A stretch of DNA of 64,000 nucleotides from Paralithodes platypus (taxonomy: Eukaryota > Arthropoda > Malacostraca > Decapoda > Lithodidae), in the NCBI GenBank assembly GCA_032716605.1, contig CM064506.1:16441779-16505778 (forward strand), given 5' to 3'. The notes below the pieces were generated by a model. The model saw only the letters and a program-made list of their open reading frames with translations, ran no database searches and was not told the origin of the DNA. Position numbers and translations under genes: made by a program. This document shows positions 11,794-22,822 of the stretch, piece after piece (the first letter of the stretch is position 1; each line of letters begins with the position of its first letter).

Positions 11794-12254
11794 AACTAAA
11801 TTTACCTCCTATGCCAGATGAGTGGCGAATGTAGTTAATATATGAGGTCACAGACCTGTTACAACTCATTCTGCTCTACTCATTCAACAAGAATTCCCCA
11901 GTGTCACAGTCGATGTTTTTCTATACAGCTAATGCTCAACATTTAGTGAAGCATTTAGCCATTAGCAGTGATTCGGAATCCATTGAGGTAAACCCTCCCC
12001 CCCCCCCCCAACACAAGAACTCGCCCGGCATCGCCAGAAGTCCAGCCTAGATCGATACCCAGTCGGATCCCAAGGATAGGTCTAAGGTAAGGGTTGTTCA
12101 ATGAGTATCTCAAACAAGGCTCCCTAAAGTTGATTTGCCTTGCCTCAAGGAGGAACGGTTAGCTTCACCTTACACGGCCACAGGGCAGGACCGCAGTTCA
12201 GCGGCCGTCGCACTGGGCTAGAAATTCCCGAGTGGGGAAAATATTAAATATTAA
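11794..12254. other. Unassigned DNA between TTAA element and LINE, possibly DIRS-Y
   Basis: Contains a poly(C) run near 11999-12009 and CGCCCGG-type words like the Y leader. No open frame or recognisable domain. Confidence 0.4.
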
Positions 12255-14570
12255 ATCCAAATATTACTTGGATCTTCTGATCACTGTCTGATACAGGCCA
12301 CCTGTCTATCACCTACCACACCTTCCCACTCTGAACCTGTTTTGGTGACTAAATGGCATTACGATAGGGCAGACTGGGAGGGTCTTCAAGGTTTCTTTAT
12401 TGATATTCCCTGGACCTCTTTCTTTTCTAATGATGCACACTCCACCTTGAGCCACATACAAGATTTTGTAAAAATTGGAATGGAAACTTTTATTCCTCAT
12501 CAAAAGTACAGTAAAAGATCTAATTCACCTAAATGGTTTGACCATAAGTGCTAGAGTAACTGAACAAAAAGCAATAGCCTACAATGCATACACAAGATCA
12601 AAAACACATGAAGCCTTTAATTACTTTAGAAACATCAGAAATCATGCCAAAACTGTATTAAACCTAACTAAATCAAACTTTCTCCATAAGCAGGCAAATA
12701 AACTTCTAAATAATCCAAATGATAACAAAATATTTTGGTCTACTCTTAACTCATTCAAATCCAACTTCACTACTGCTTCATCCATTCCACCATTAAAATC
12801 TCCGACTGGCAATCTTGTAAGTGACCCACGAGGTAAAGCTAACCTTCTTGCAGATATTTTCTCCACCAACTCAACCTTAGATGACATAAATCAAGATGTC
12901 CCTGTACTTAATTTTAATTCACCTGAAATTCCCTCACTTAAGATCCACACCAGACATGTCAAAACTATTTTGCAGAATCTCTCAGTAGATAAGGCTCCTG
13001 GTCCAGATGAAATTCCTCCAATAGTACTTAAGAATTGCTCCTTGGTGCTCGCTCCTGTATTGGCAAAATTTTTCCGTCTGTGTACTCATACCTCATGCTT
13101 CCCAGTACCCTGGAAAGAAGCAAACATCCATCCAGTTCCTAAAAAAGGTGCCTCTTCAGATCCATCAAACTACAGACCAATAGCTATAACTTCCACTCTT
13201 GGCAAAGTTTTTGAAATTATATTAAATAATCACATAATTAAGCATCTGGAGAATAATAAATTAATCAGTGATAGGCAATATGGTTTTAGACGATGTCGAT
13301 CAACTGCAGACATTCTTTGCCTTCTTACGCATCAAATCAACCAAGCTACAGACCAACATGGTGAAACACATACAATAGCACTGGATATATCAAAGGCATT
13401 TGATAGAGTCTGGCATCAATCCTTATTGTCGAAGATGTCACACTACGGCCTTGCATCATTAGTTCCACTAATTTCTTCTTATCTTCATAACAGAAAAATA
13501 CGTGTAATGGTAGATGGCCTTTATTCTCAATTTCACTCAATAAATGCTGGTGTTCCCCAGGGATCAGTTTTGGCCCCAACTCTGTTCCTCATTCATATCA
13601 ATGATCTCATATCTACCACTCATAATCCAATACATTCCTACGCAGATGACTCAACACTCCACAGTTCCTTCACATTTACCAATTCTTTCACCCAACCCGA
13701 TCTTATAAATTCAAAAATAAACACTGCAATTTCTCTGAACCAGGACCTTTCTAGAATTAATGAATGGGGACAAGAGAATCTAGTTTCCTTTAATGCACAG
13801 AAAACCAAGTACATTCAATTTTCTAACCGACAGAATCTCACTGACTCCCATATATTTTTTAATGATGTAAATATTCCCACTTCCCCTAGTATTGACATTC
13901 TCGGTGTAACATTAACTACTAACTTGAGCTGGACACATTATGTTAGAAGCATTGCTAAGAATGCCTCTAAAAAACTGGGACTCCTGTACAGAGTTCGAGA
14001 ATTCTTCACTGACGAGCAGTTGGCCGTAATATATAAAAGTCATGTGCGCTCTCAGATGGATTACTGTTCACCTCTGTGGGGTGGAAGTGGAGTGGTTGCA
14101 TTGAGGCAGTTGGACAAAATTCAAAATAAAGCTATTAGATTAATCAATAACCCTGCAATCACACAGGACCTTCCTACATTAGCCATACGAAGAAACGTTG
14201 CATCCCTTGCATTATTCTACAGATATTTTCACAGCAATTGTTCCGAGGAACTTGCTTCAATTGTGCCGCCTCTCCACATCTTTCCCCGTAGAACTAGGGC
14301 AGCTGAGAGCGCCCATGAATTTACACTTTCTCCTCCACAATGCAGAACTTCTGCTTATCAGAATTCATTTATCCCCAGAGCTACTACTCTTTGGAATTCA
14401 CTTCCCTCGAATTGCTTTCCACAAACTTACAATCAACAAATGTTTAAATCCAGTTGTTACAAACATTTTATGAATGGAGGATGCCTTTAGGCACATGGAC
14501 CTTTTTGTTTTATCTGTGTTTTTCCTTCCTCCATTCATTGTCTCTTAAAAAAAAAAAAAAAAAAAAAATC
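12255..14570 (+). mobile_element. 5'-truncated non-LTR retrotransposon with poly(A) tail
   Basis: Begins within the C-terminal part of the endonuclease (LLGSSDHCLI near 12262-12290), runs through an intact reverse transcriptase frame and ends in an A run of about 21 at 14549-14570. 5' truncation plus a poly(A) tail is the usual signature of target-primed insertion. No target duplication could be fixed by eye. A one-base shift separates the endonuclease tail (12342-12554 frame) from the RT frame. Confidence 0.85.
12475..14490 (+). CDS. LINE reverse transcriptase (ORF2 C-terminal part)
   Basis: 671 codons without a stop. RT blocks in order: KAPGPDEIPPIVLK near residue 173, NYRPIAITSTLGKVFE near 232, RQYGFRRCRST near 268, DISKAFDRVWH near 303, GVPQGSVLAPTLF near 360 and the catalytic YADDS near 393, then a thumb and the DYCSPLWGG tail block. 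The apparent start at 12475 is only the first ATG in frame: the upstream piece, including SDHCLI of the apurinic-type endonuclease, lies in another frame ending at 12554, so this copy carries a one-base indel near 12530. Product would nick target DNA and copy its own RNA. The YADD core and poly(A) tail fit a Jockey/I-type clade; the exact clade is not certain. The long open frame suggests a fairly young copy. Confidence 0.85.
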   Translation: MEWKLLFLIKSTVKDLIHLNGLTISARVTEQKAIAYNAYTRSKTHEAFNYFRNIRNHAKTVLNLTKSNFLHKQANKLLNNPNDNKIFWSTLNSFKSNFTTASSIPPLKSPTGNLVSDPRGKANLLADIFSTNSTLDDINQDVPVLNFNSPEIPSLKIHTRHVKTILQNLSVDKAPGPDEIPPIVLKNCSLVLAPVLAKFFRLCTHTSCFPVPWKEANIHPVPKKGASSDPSNYRPIAITSTLGKVFEIILNNHIIKHLENNKLISDRQYGFRRCRSTADILCLLTHQINQATDQHGETHTIALDISKAFDRVWHQSLLSKMSHYGLASLVPLISSYLHNRKIRVMVDGLYSQFHSINAGVPQGSVLAPTLFLIHINDLISTTHNPIHSYADDSTLHSSFTFTNSFTQPDLINSKINTAISLNQDLSRINEWGQENLVSFNAQKTKYIQFSNRQNLTDSHIFFNDVNIPTSPSIDILGVTLTTNLSWTHYVRSIAKNASKKLGLLYRVREFFTDEQLAVIYKSHVRSQMDYCSPLWGGSGVVALRQLDKIQNKAIRLINNPAITQDLPTLAIRRNVASLALFYRYFHSNCSEELASIVPPLHIFPRRTRAAESAHEFTLSPPQCRTSAYQNSFIPRATTLWNSLPSNCFPQTYNQQMFKSSCYKHFMNGGCL

Positions 14571-14765
14571 AAGCCGGTGAGTCGGCTTATAATTTATCGC
14601 AAGGCAAGTCGAGGAAGCGGCTCAAAATTTTAGCTTAAAGTCAAGCTGGCGAGACGGATCAGACTTCTATCCTACCCTAAAGTAAAGCTGGTGAGACGGC
14701 TCAACATTTTATCTTATATTTTAGATATCTATCATAGTTTCAACTATATGATATTAAGGATAAAT
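14571..14765 (+). repeat. Tandem short hairpin repeats after the LINE
   Basis: Three to four diverged units of about 40-55 bp built on AAGCxGGxGAGxCGGCTCA. The first contains the hairpin AGCCGGTGAGTCGGCT. The array ends GATATCTATCATAGTTTCAA, which is nearly repeated at 39163-39185 on the far side of DIRS-A, so this may be DIRS-Y sequence. Confidence 0.45.
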
Positions 14766-14901
14766 TGTACGAAGTAGGATGTGTACAGTTGAAGGTTAAG
14801 GACATAAGTCTTAAAGCAAGGGTTCAAATTGTACATTAATTATGTTGGCCAGGTAGCAAGGATGTTCTTAGAAACCAATTTCATTGTATCTAAAGATTAT
14901 A

Positions 14902-15200
14902 TTTAGTAGTATCCTCTACGTTCCAACGTAGAGCTTATACTATGACGATGTAATATGCTTCGCTCTAGAGCGGCAATTATCGTATACACATAGCGCGAAT
15001 TAAATCGATAACATCTAGAGTAGCACCTTACTCTCACTACTAGGTACGTTGTACATACTTTTGAGGTCTTTTTAACAGAAAATTGAAAAGAAAAACGAGA
15101 AAGAAAAGATAAAGTTGTCGACTATGCCATTCCATCTGTCTCTTCACGCCGCTGTCAGGGGCGTGCCTTCTAACCCGGTCCGGATTAAAGGGCATCTCTT
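14902..15200 (+). repeat. DIRS-A left inverted terminal repeat
   Basis: Reverse complement matches 34403-34679, for example CGCCGCTGTCAGGGGCGTGC near 15150 against its complement near 34435. Similarity stops after ATTAAAGGGCATCTC. Confidence 0.9.
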
Positions 15201-17415
15201 TCGCGCTACCACTCGGGTGCACACGTGTTTCTGGTGCTCCGTTTTTTGCTGCCTTCCACTCCTATCTTCGTCACCTTTTGGTGAGTTTTGGGCCTTTATT
15301 TGGCGCCTGGATTTATAGATAGATGATCCGTGTTGTAGGCACAACGTAAAATGGGCACTCAGGTGTTTAATTCGAGTGTTTGCGTTGAAAGTGGAGGTCT
15401 CTCATGTTTTCAGCCCTCTGCGCATGCGTGTCATTGGACACAGCTAATGTTTGGAAGGCCTTTGCCTTATTTTGCTTTTATTTCCTTGCGGAGACTTTAG
15501 TTTAGGTTTTAATAGGTTCTATTCATTTAGGGCTTCTTGTCACTACCTTAGTTTCTGACTTACACGCATTTTTTTCGGTGGCTAGGCTAACTTCGGTTTT
15601 TCGGGTGGTGTTATGGTGGGGGGGCGCCGACCCGGGATGTCACTTGCCCCATGTTGGTCTTTTAATGTCGCACTCACACCTCTTTGGGTGTGCGGTTGCT
15701 AGTGGCGTCCTTCTTTTTAATTTTTCTTATCACCTAGTGCCGATTAGGCTAACTTTTTGTGGGTCGCCTAGCCTACGGGGGGCGTTTTGTCGTTCGATTC
15801 TGTTGCAACCCCTGGGGATGTCCCTTGACCCCCCTTATTCTATTTTGTGGGGTTTGCACCAGTTATCTGACTACCTCTGGCTTTCCAGAACCCCAAAATT
15901 GTGTTCTGCAATTTCCCTTCACTTTTTCGCCTTAGGGCCTTGTGATTAGGCTATGTCTTCCTCTGCTCCTCCCTGTTCGTGGGTCACGTCCCACGCCAGG
16001 TCGGTCTTTGGTTGGCGTTCATTTTCTCGAGTCCCTGGGGGGCCTACTTAGCAGACGAATCACACTTCTCAGTTATTTTGTCTTCAATACTTATTGTCCT
16101 TACGTGTCGTAGGTGAGTGACGCTTCGGTCCTCTATCACTTGGACCTGGCTCGCCGCTACGCCCTGGAGCGTCAGTTTTACCGCTCCAGGGCGAGCGTCT
16201 GGCACTTATCCCCTGTCTTCTTTCACTTAGATCTGGTTCGCCACTCCGCCCGGGAGCTTCGGTTTTGCCGCTCCGGGGCGAGCGTCTGTCACTTCTTCCC
16301 TGGCCCTCAGACTATTAATAAGGAGATCGCCGCTCCGCCCTGGAGCGTCGGTATTACCGCTCCAGGGCGTGCGTCTGTCGCTTCGGCGCTGTCTTCTCCT
16401 TTGGTGCCTGCTTCTGGACTGTCCCCCATCGGCCCCCGCTCTAGGTCGGGCTTCGCGCCGCCCTAGAGCGTGTGTATCGCCGCTCTGGGTTGAGCGTGAG
16501 ACCGCTTTATCGTCCTCCCGCTCAAACCCTGGAGCGCTGGTTTTTCACGCTCCAGGTCGGTTCGTTTGGTTTTTCGGCTCCCTCTCTTCATGGTGTCTTC
16601 ACCCGCCCTGGAGCGCGGGTTCTTCCCCTGGTCTGTGTCGGTCCTACTTGTCTCTGAGGTGCTTTGGTAAAGTTCTAGTGGCTGTGGCCCGCTCTGGAGC
16701 GTCTCAGAGTCCGCTCCAGGGCGTGTGTTTCACGCTTTTTTGGCTGTCCTGTTGTCCCGCCCCCGACCGGAGGGTCCCTTGATGGTCCGCTCCTCTCTGG
16801 GTTTGGGTTGGGGAGTGCATTGCTACTTGTCCATGCCTGTTGATGCATCGGTTCTAGTGTTTAATGCTCTTCTCCCTTTTTTCCCAGGTTGTGATCCGCT
16901 CCACTTTGGGTGCTCTCCTGTGCCTCCCTCGCATCTGCCTACGGCCTACAGGTACTGTTGCCTTATTTGTTCACCTGCTTGGGGTTTACATTGGGGGGGG
17001 GGGGGGGAGAGAGGGAAATAGGCACTCTCCGTCATGCGGCGGAGGTTTTTCTTTCTCAAGGTCTAGTGAGCGCTTTTGGGCGTCTCCCTGCCCTTGTGAT
17101 CAGTTTAACTTGCGACATTATTAATTTTAAATTTTGTCTGGGGTGGTGTATTATTGGGATTTTTCTTCAGATTCTCCTGGTGCAGGGCTCCCTTCTGGTG
17201 TTCTCCTTCATTCTTCCTTGGGGTTTTCAAGGGGGGTGGGGGGTTATTATCCTTGTCTGGAGAACGCTACAGCTTCAGAGGTAGGGGCCACTCGCGGGTG
17301 GCTTTCTCCCTTTGTGCCTGTCTCAGTTTTCAGGGGATTCTTTTATATGCTAGTGTTTTGCATATCTACTTGTATGGGGGCTCAAGAATGGTTTTTTCTT
17401 CCGGTTGCAGGAGTG
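15201..17415 (+). other. DIRS-A leader (5' untranslated region)
   Basis: About 2.2 kb, T/G/C-rich, with no convincing long reading frame. It contains the hairpin array at 16161-16723 and a G run at 16992-17006. It ends in TTTTTTCTTCCGGTTGCAG just before the gag ATG, a good splice-acceptor match. A donor-like CAG/GTACTG is near 16949-16957. Confidence 0.6.
16161..16723 (+). repeat. Array of seven GC-rich stem-loops in the DIRS-A leader
   Basis: A CCCTGGAGCG/CGCTCCAGGG type stem recurs at about 16161, 16248, 16337, 16460, 16526, 16615 and 16691, spaced about 66-123 bp. Loops are 10-12 nt. Copies 2, 4, 5 and 6 carry stem changes; in copy 2 both arms changed together (CCCGGGAGC with GCTCCGGGG). 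It is not a CRISPR array, because unit spacing and sequence vary and the stems, not direct repeats, are conserved. Confidence 0.7.
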
Positions 17416-17814
17416 ATGACGCTCCCTCTCTGCACCAGGCGGGGATGTGGTAGGCCTGTGGTCAGTCACGGCCATCTGGAGTGCCCTACCCACGTGGCTT
17501 GTTACTCCAGGGATGGTTATTCTCCCAGGAGGTGCGGCCCTTGCCTCATTAATATTATGGCAGTAGAGTCTCACCCCTCGTCACCTGAGGCGGCGGAGGC
17601 TGCGGCGCGCCTCCTGGCTACGTGGGAGGGCATTTCCCGATATGTTGACAAGACCGTACACCGCATTCCTCACTTCAAGGACGAGGATGTTAGGCTCATG
17701 CTCCGCCTTCCTTCTGCTCCTCCGTCAGGGCTCCAGGCCGCCCTTCCTCAAGTGCCTCCTGCAGACCTCTCTACGACGTCTTTGGACCGCGGAAGGAAGA
17801 GGAAGTGTCCATCT

Positions 17815-20800
17815 GGTTTATAAGAGTAGAAAGGAGGGGGAGATCAGGGAGGGGAGAGAATGTGATGAGAGTTGTGACGGAGGAGGAGAACGGGGTGGAG
17901 GTGTCACAGGGAGAGACAGGAGACAAAGAGTCAGACCCAGTAGTGCTAACAGGGGAGTAGGGTACGGACTGGAGGAGCATGGTGTGTAATTGCTGGAGGA
18001 ATGGTAGATGGATTAAGGATTATGTTTAGTAATGTGGATGTGTTTACTCAGGACAAGAAAAGAGAACTGATATGTAGGTTGCAGGATGAAGAGGAAAAAC
18101 CTGATATCATAGCCCTACAGGAAGTAAGACCAAAAAATGTTAGAATTGAGAGGGAACTGGTGGAATATAGTTTGGAGGGTTTTGAGTTATATGAGAGAAA
18201 TGCTATTAGAGCAGAGGTTGGAAGAGGACTGTTTATTTATGTAAGAAAAGAGCTCAAGGTTAATGAGGTGGATATGAGACAGCAGTATTGTGAGTATTTG
18301 TGTATTGAAGTAAAATGTGTAAGAGGATCAATTCTAATTGCCTCTATATATAGAAGCCCAAATAATAGCAGGGGAGAGGATGATAACCTACTGAAAACAA
18401 TGGAGGAGATAGATAATAGAGAGAACAAATATAAAATTTTGATTGGAGATTTCAATTTGCCAAGGATCAACTGGGCAAATTGTACTACTCCAGCGGGACA
18501 GGGTAGCCTGGAAAATAAGTTTATAGAGAAAGTGAGAGATTGTTTTTTAACGCAACATATTGTAGAGATGACAAGATATAGAGATGGGACGCAGGGGAGT
18601 GTACTTGATTTGATTTTTAGCAATGAAGAGGATATAGTGGAACATGTTAATGTGGATAGCCCTATAGGTCGTAGTGACCATGCCTGTATAAGCTTTAGTT
18701 GTAACATTAAATCGGAGAGGGATAATAAAAGCAATAGAAAAATATACATGTATGATAGAGCAGATTATGAGCTGCTGAGACGGTGTTTGGACATTGACTG
18801 GGGGGAATATTTGAACGGTGAAGACGCTGAAGGAATGTGGAGGAAAATTAGAGTCAAACTGGAGAATGCTGTATCCAAAAGTGTACCAGTAAGGGAATAT
18901 AAGGATAAAACAAAATTGAGGAAAAGAACTAACCCAGAATTGCCAATGAAAAGAAAGCTTTGGATATTGATTAGAAGAAAGAAACGATTGTGGGAAAGAT
19001 TAAAATTGTTAAAAAAGAACAGGGGGTCTAGTATAGAGGCTAAGGAAGTGGATCTGGAACGCAGACAAATAAACAATAAAATAAGGTGGGAAACAAGGAG
19101 GGGGGTGAAGGAGAGGGAGAGAGAGATAGCTAGAAATGTGAAGGATAATCCAAAAATATTCTGGAAGTACATTCAGGAAAAATTAACAAGAAGAGTAGGG
19201 ATCCCAGAGCTGGTGGGGGGGTTGAATGATGGGAGTAGAGCGGAGACTGATAAGGAGAAAGCAGAGGTGCTGGGGAAATACTTTGGGGGGGTACTAACAG
19301 TGGAGTCGGAGGATGCAGTGCCTACTATTCCCATCAAACAGGCACCGGCACTAGAACTAGTAGAGTTTTCCCATGCTAGAATAAGAAGGGCTATAGAAAA
19401 AATGAATAGAAGTAAGTCACCGGGACCGGATGGGATACACCCAAGAATCATAAAGGAAGGAGGGGAGATGTTAGTAGAGCCATTGAAAATGTTATTTGAG
19501 GTATCGTTTAATACAGGACAAATCCCGATGGACTGGAGAGAGGCGAACATAACAGCTATATTTAAGAAGGGAAAGAGAAATGACCCAGGGAATTATAGAC
19601 CAGTCAGTTTGACAAGTGTTGTGTGTAAACTAATGGAAACGGTAATTAGAGAAGGAATAATGGATCATATGAAGTCAAACCAACTTTTCAGTGGGAGACA
19701 GTTCGGATTCTTGCCGGGGAGGTCGACGGTACTACAGCTAATTAAGGTGGTAGATGATTGGATGCAAATTCTAGAAGATGGTGATGTAATAGACGTGGTA
19801 TATTGCGATTTTATGAAGGCCTTCGATAAGGTCCCACATAAAAGGTTAATAGAGAAAGTTAGAAGCTATAATATAGGGGAGAAATGTGTGAAATGGATAG
19901 AAGCCTTCCTGAAAGATCGGAGACAGAGGGTATTGGTGAATGGAATAGGCTCGGGGTGGAGGGAAATTACAAGTGGGGTACCTCAGGGATCTGTGTTGGG
20001 ACCATTGCTGTTCGTTATATTTATCAACGACTTGCCTGAAGTTATAACTAATGGAAGTGAGGTATACCTGTATGCGGATGACACTAAACTGTATAGAAGA
20101 GTGAGGAGTAAGGACGATATGGGTTTGCTTCAAGGAGATGTGGAGGGCATGAAGGGATGGTCTGAGCATTGGTTAATGCCTTTTCATCCAAAAAAATGCA
20201 AGTACATGCGGATTGGGACCAGCAAGATAGACAAGGTAGGATACAGTATGTATGAAGCGATGGAGGAAGTGAGTGCAGAAAAGGATATAGGAGTAGTGAT
20301 AGATAATAAGTTAAATTTCTCAGAACATTTAGCGGAAAAGATAAACAAAGCCAATAGAATTGTAGGGCTGATAAGGAGGACATTTGTGTCACTTGACGAA
20401 GAAATCTTCAGGAATCTATATACAGCGCTGGTTAGGCCACACCTGGAATATGCAAACCAGGTGTGGGCTCCATATATGGTAAAGGATATAGAAGCAGTGG
20501 AGAAAGTGCAGAGAAGAGCTAGCAAGCTGGTACCAACGTTGAAGAACGCGGGCTATGAGCAGAGGTTGAGGACACTGGGACTTCCGACACTGGCATATAG
20601 GAGAAAGAGAGGGGATATGATAGAGACTTTTAAGATAGTGTCAGGAAAGTACGATGAGGATGTGTGTGAAGGTATCTTCTTGATGCGGGAGGGAACAAGA
20701 ACGAGAGGACACTCTAAGAAAATTTACAAAGAAAGAAATAGGCTTGAGAAGGCGAAGAACTCATTTTGTGATAGAGTGGTAAATGAGTGGAACGCACTGC

Positions 20801-21045
20801 CCCAGTATGTAGTCGATTCCGAATCAATAAGGGAGTTTGAAAGTAATCTTGATAAAGCATGGGGAAGACAAGATTTGAAGTTTGATTATAAAACAAAAAT
20901 ACAGAATAGTAAAAATGTTGCGTCTGCTACCGCCGCCGCCAACACCGTGAACGACCGCAGCAGTGCAAGCACTGGTACTGAGCTGGATACACAGGCATAG
21001 TTTGCCTTTTTCCAGAGGATCTACTGTAAGAAACTGTAAGAATCT
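17815..21045 (+). mobile_element. CR1-like LINE inserted in DIRS-A gag
   Basis: Complete ORF2 (18001-21000) with a short 5' region and a 3' end made of the 10-bp word ACTGTAAGAA twice instead of poly(A), as CR1-group elements have. ATCT flanks both sides (17811-17814 and 21042-21045), a probable short target duplication. No ORF1 is recognisable in the 186 bp before the ORF2 ATG, so the copy is probably 5' truncated. Confidence 0.85.
18001..21000 (+). CDS. CR1-like LINE ORF2: endonuclease and reverse transcriptase
   Basis: 999 codons, no stops. Residues 1-240 form an apurinic-type endonuclease: PDIIALQEV, IYRSP, LIGDFNLPRINW and the SDHACISF block. The RT spans roughly 450-750: KSPGPDGIHPRIIK, NYRPVSLTSVVCKLME, GRQFGFLPGRST, CDFMKAFDKVPH, SGVPQGSVLGPLLF and catalytic YADDTKLY. 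A C-terminal region follows (RPHLEYANQVWAP; VVNEWNALP). The product nicks target DNA and reverse-transcribes the element RNA from the nick. All catalytic blocks look intact, so this copy may encode an active enzyme. The CR1 assignment rests on block wording and the short tandem 3' end; related clades are possible. The first ATG is used; the endonuclease begins right after it. Confidence 0.9.
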   Translation: MVDGLRIMFSNVDVFTQDKKRELICRLQDEEEKPDIIALQEVRPKNVRIERELVEYSLEGFELYERNAIRAEVGRGLFIYVRKELKVNEVDMRQQYCEYLCIEVKCVRGSILIASIYRSPNNSRGEDDNLLKTMEEIDNRENKYKILIGDFNLPRINWANCTTPAGQGSLENKFIEKVRDCFLTQHIVEMTRYRDGTQGSVLDLIFSNEEDIVEHVNVDSPIGRSDHACISFSCNIKSERDNKSNRKIYMYDRADYELLRRCLDIDWGEYLNGEDAEGMWRKIRVKLENAVSKSVPVREYKDKTKLRKRTNPELPMKRKLWILIRRKKRLWERLKLLKKNRGSSIEAKEVDLERRQINNKIRWETRRGVKEREREIARNVKDNPKIFWKYIQEKLTRRVGIPELVGGLNDGSRAETDKEKAEVLGKYFGGVLTVESEDAVPTIPIKQAPALELVEFSHARIRRAIEKMNRSKSPGPDGIHPRIIKEGGEMLVEPLKMLFEVSFNTGQIPMDWREANITAIFKKGKRNDPGNYRPVSLTSVVCKLMETVIREGIMDHMKSNQLFSGRQFGFLPGRSTVLQLIKVVDDWMQILEDGDVIDVVYCDFMKAFDKVPHKRLIEKVRSYNIGEKCVKWIEAFLKDRRQRVLVNGIGSGWREITSGVPQGSVLGPLLFVIFINDLPEVITNGSEVYLYADDTKLYRRVRSKDDMGLLQGDVEGMKGWSEHWLMPFHPKKCKYMRIGTSKIDKVGYSMYEAMEEVSAEKDIGVVIDNKLNFSEHLAEKINKANRIVGLIRRTFVSLDEEIFRNLYTALVRPHLEYANQVWAPYMVKDIEAVEKVQRRASKLVPTLKNAGYEQRLRTLGLPTLAYRRKRGDMIETFKIVSGKYDEDVCEGIFLMREGTRTRGHSKKIYKERNRLEKAKNSFCDRVVNEWNALPQYVVDSESIREFESNLDKAWGRQDLKFDYKTKIQNSKNVASATAAANTVNDRSSASTGTELDTQA

Positions 21046-22822
21046 CCTTCGCCTCGTCGTACCAGGTCACCTCGTCGAAGTGCCGCCTCTCCTGTTAGGC
21101 CATCAGGGACAACTACCTTTCGGGCCAAGCGCACTGTACCTCCTGTGCCTCGTGTTGTGTCCCCTCACTTTACCCCAACTCGGAAGACTACACACGACTT
21201 GATCAAGGAGATTGAGGCGTCTCAGGCTGCGGGACATCAACCTGTTACTCCCCCACCTGCCAGCACATCAACCCCTACACCACGGGTGGTCTCGTTGTTT
21301 GGGCCGGCCGTCAATGTGCCCGCCCCACCTCTGTCACCTCTGGGGTCCCCGGGTCCTGTCGACCCGGCGTTTTGGTGTGCCCAGTCCTCTCATGGGGGAC
21401 GTGATCAGTCGCCTCCTCCGGCAGTGCCAGGCGCCGTTGAGGAGGACGAGTGGACTGACATGGAGGAGGACTTTGAGGATCCTGAAGACCCCAAAAGGGA
21501 GGTTTGGCTGAAGCCTGAGGAGGAAGCTGACATGGTTGTCCTGGAGGACTCCCCTCGTCCAGCTCTGCACTATACGCCTCCCCCGCGCCTCCATGCTCAG
21601 AGGAGTCAGCTGCGCGTCGACATGTCGACTTCCCCGGAATCGACGTCGCCAGATCGCTCGGCCGCAGCCCCTGAGTGGCTCGAGGCCTTCAACTCCCTCA
21701 AGGAGAACTGTGCCAGGTTCGGGGCCTTGCAAGAGACCCTGGAACGGCTTACCGAGGCTATGGTTAGGCCTCCTCAGATTCCTACTGTGGTTCCTGTAGT
21801 TACCCCTCTTCCTCCATTTGAAGATCTACTGCCAACTGGCCCAGCAACCCCTGTGGTGGCAGCCACGGCTCTGCCTGCGCCAGCCCCCTCTCCGGCTCCT
21901 TCGCCGTCTTTCGTCGTGCTGCCTGGGAGCGGGCTGGGGATGGTTGGCCAGCCCGTTAGTGTTCCCCCACTGTCTAAGTTTAAGATCCCCAAACGTGTCC
22001 TCCCTTCTTTGTATGGCGAGCCTGCGTCTTGGCAGAATGTGGTGGCTACTCACCCGGAACGTGCCGCCACTCATGCACGGGGGGAACGGCCGGTTGCTGA
22101 GAATTGGGCTATGCAGATTAGTGCTAAGGGTATCTTCCGGGCACTGACTCCGGACGGCCTAGTCCCAGAGGTGGATATCCGGCCTCACCCCAGTAGGTCG
22201 GATATGCAGTTTTTTACGTACCGTCCTAGGGTATCTCCCTCTGGGTCTACACGTTTATGGTCGGACTACACCCGCCACGACATCTTAGCTGATGCACCCG
22301 CTCTGTCAGCCATTGCCGGTCTTCCTCTGGTGAAGAGTGCTCGCGATGCTGAAGGCAACGTCATGCTCGAGCTCACCAATCTTGAGGACGGGCCTTGGGA
22401 TCGGTGGCTGGCGGAAGGGGTTGATTTTGGCGTCAGGTCAGCTGAGGGCTTTGTTTCTCTCCCGCCACCTGACAAAACTTTTGTGTCTGGGCTAGTCCTG
22501 TCATCGTCCGGGGTCTCTCCCAAATATTGGTCATGGCTGAATGCCCCTAAGATTGTGTTAGATCAGTTGCCCACGTCTTTCTTCGTGCCATCGGAGAAGA
22601 GTGCCCTGGATCGGGATCACCGGCTCCGGCAACGCGCCGCTCGCTTGCTCTCCACCCTCCTCCTGCAGTTCCAAATGGCGAGGATTCACCTCAGGCTTCT
22701 TGAAGCCGAACCTGCTGGCGACCTCAAGAAGGGTTGGGAGACCTTGCGGCGCGTGCAGCTGCAGCTTGCCCTTAACTCGGTGGGTGACCTTCAGAGTGCC
22801 GTCCATGAGGCTGCTAAGTGTC

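Noticed and set aside
16161..16723. Regularly spaced repeats resembling a CRISPR array
   Set aside because: Only the paired stems recur, spacing varies from about 66 to 123 bp, no cas-like genes are present and the setting is a eukaryotic retrotransposon leader.
18237..20525. Several antisense reading frames of 100-170 codons opposite the CR1 ORF2
   Set aside because: They are out-of-frame shadows of a strongly supported RT gene; composition is Leu/Ser/Phe-rich, as expected from the complement of Lys/Glu-rich coding sequence.
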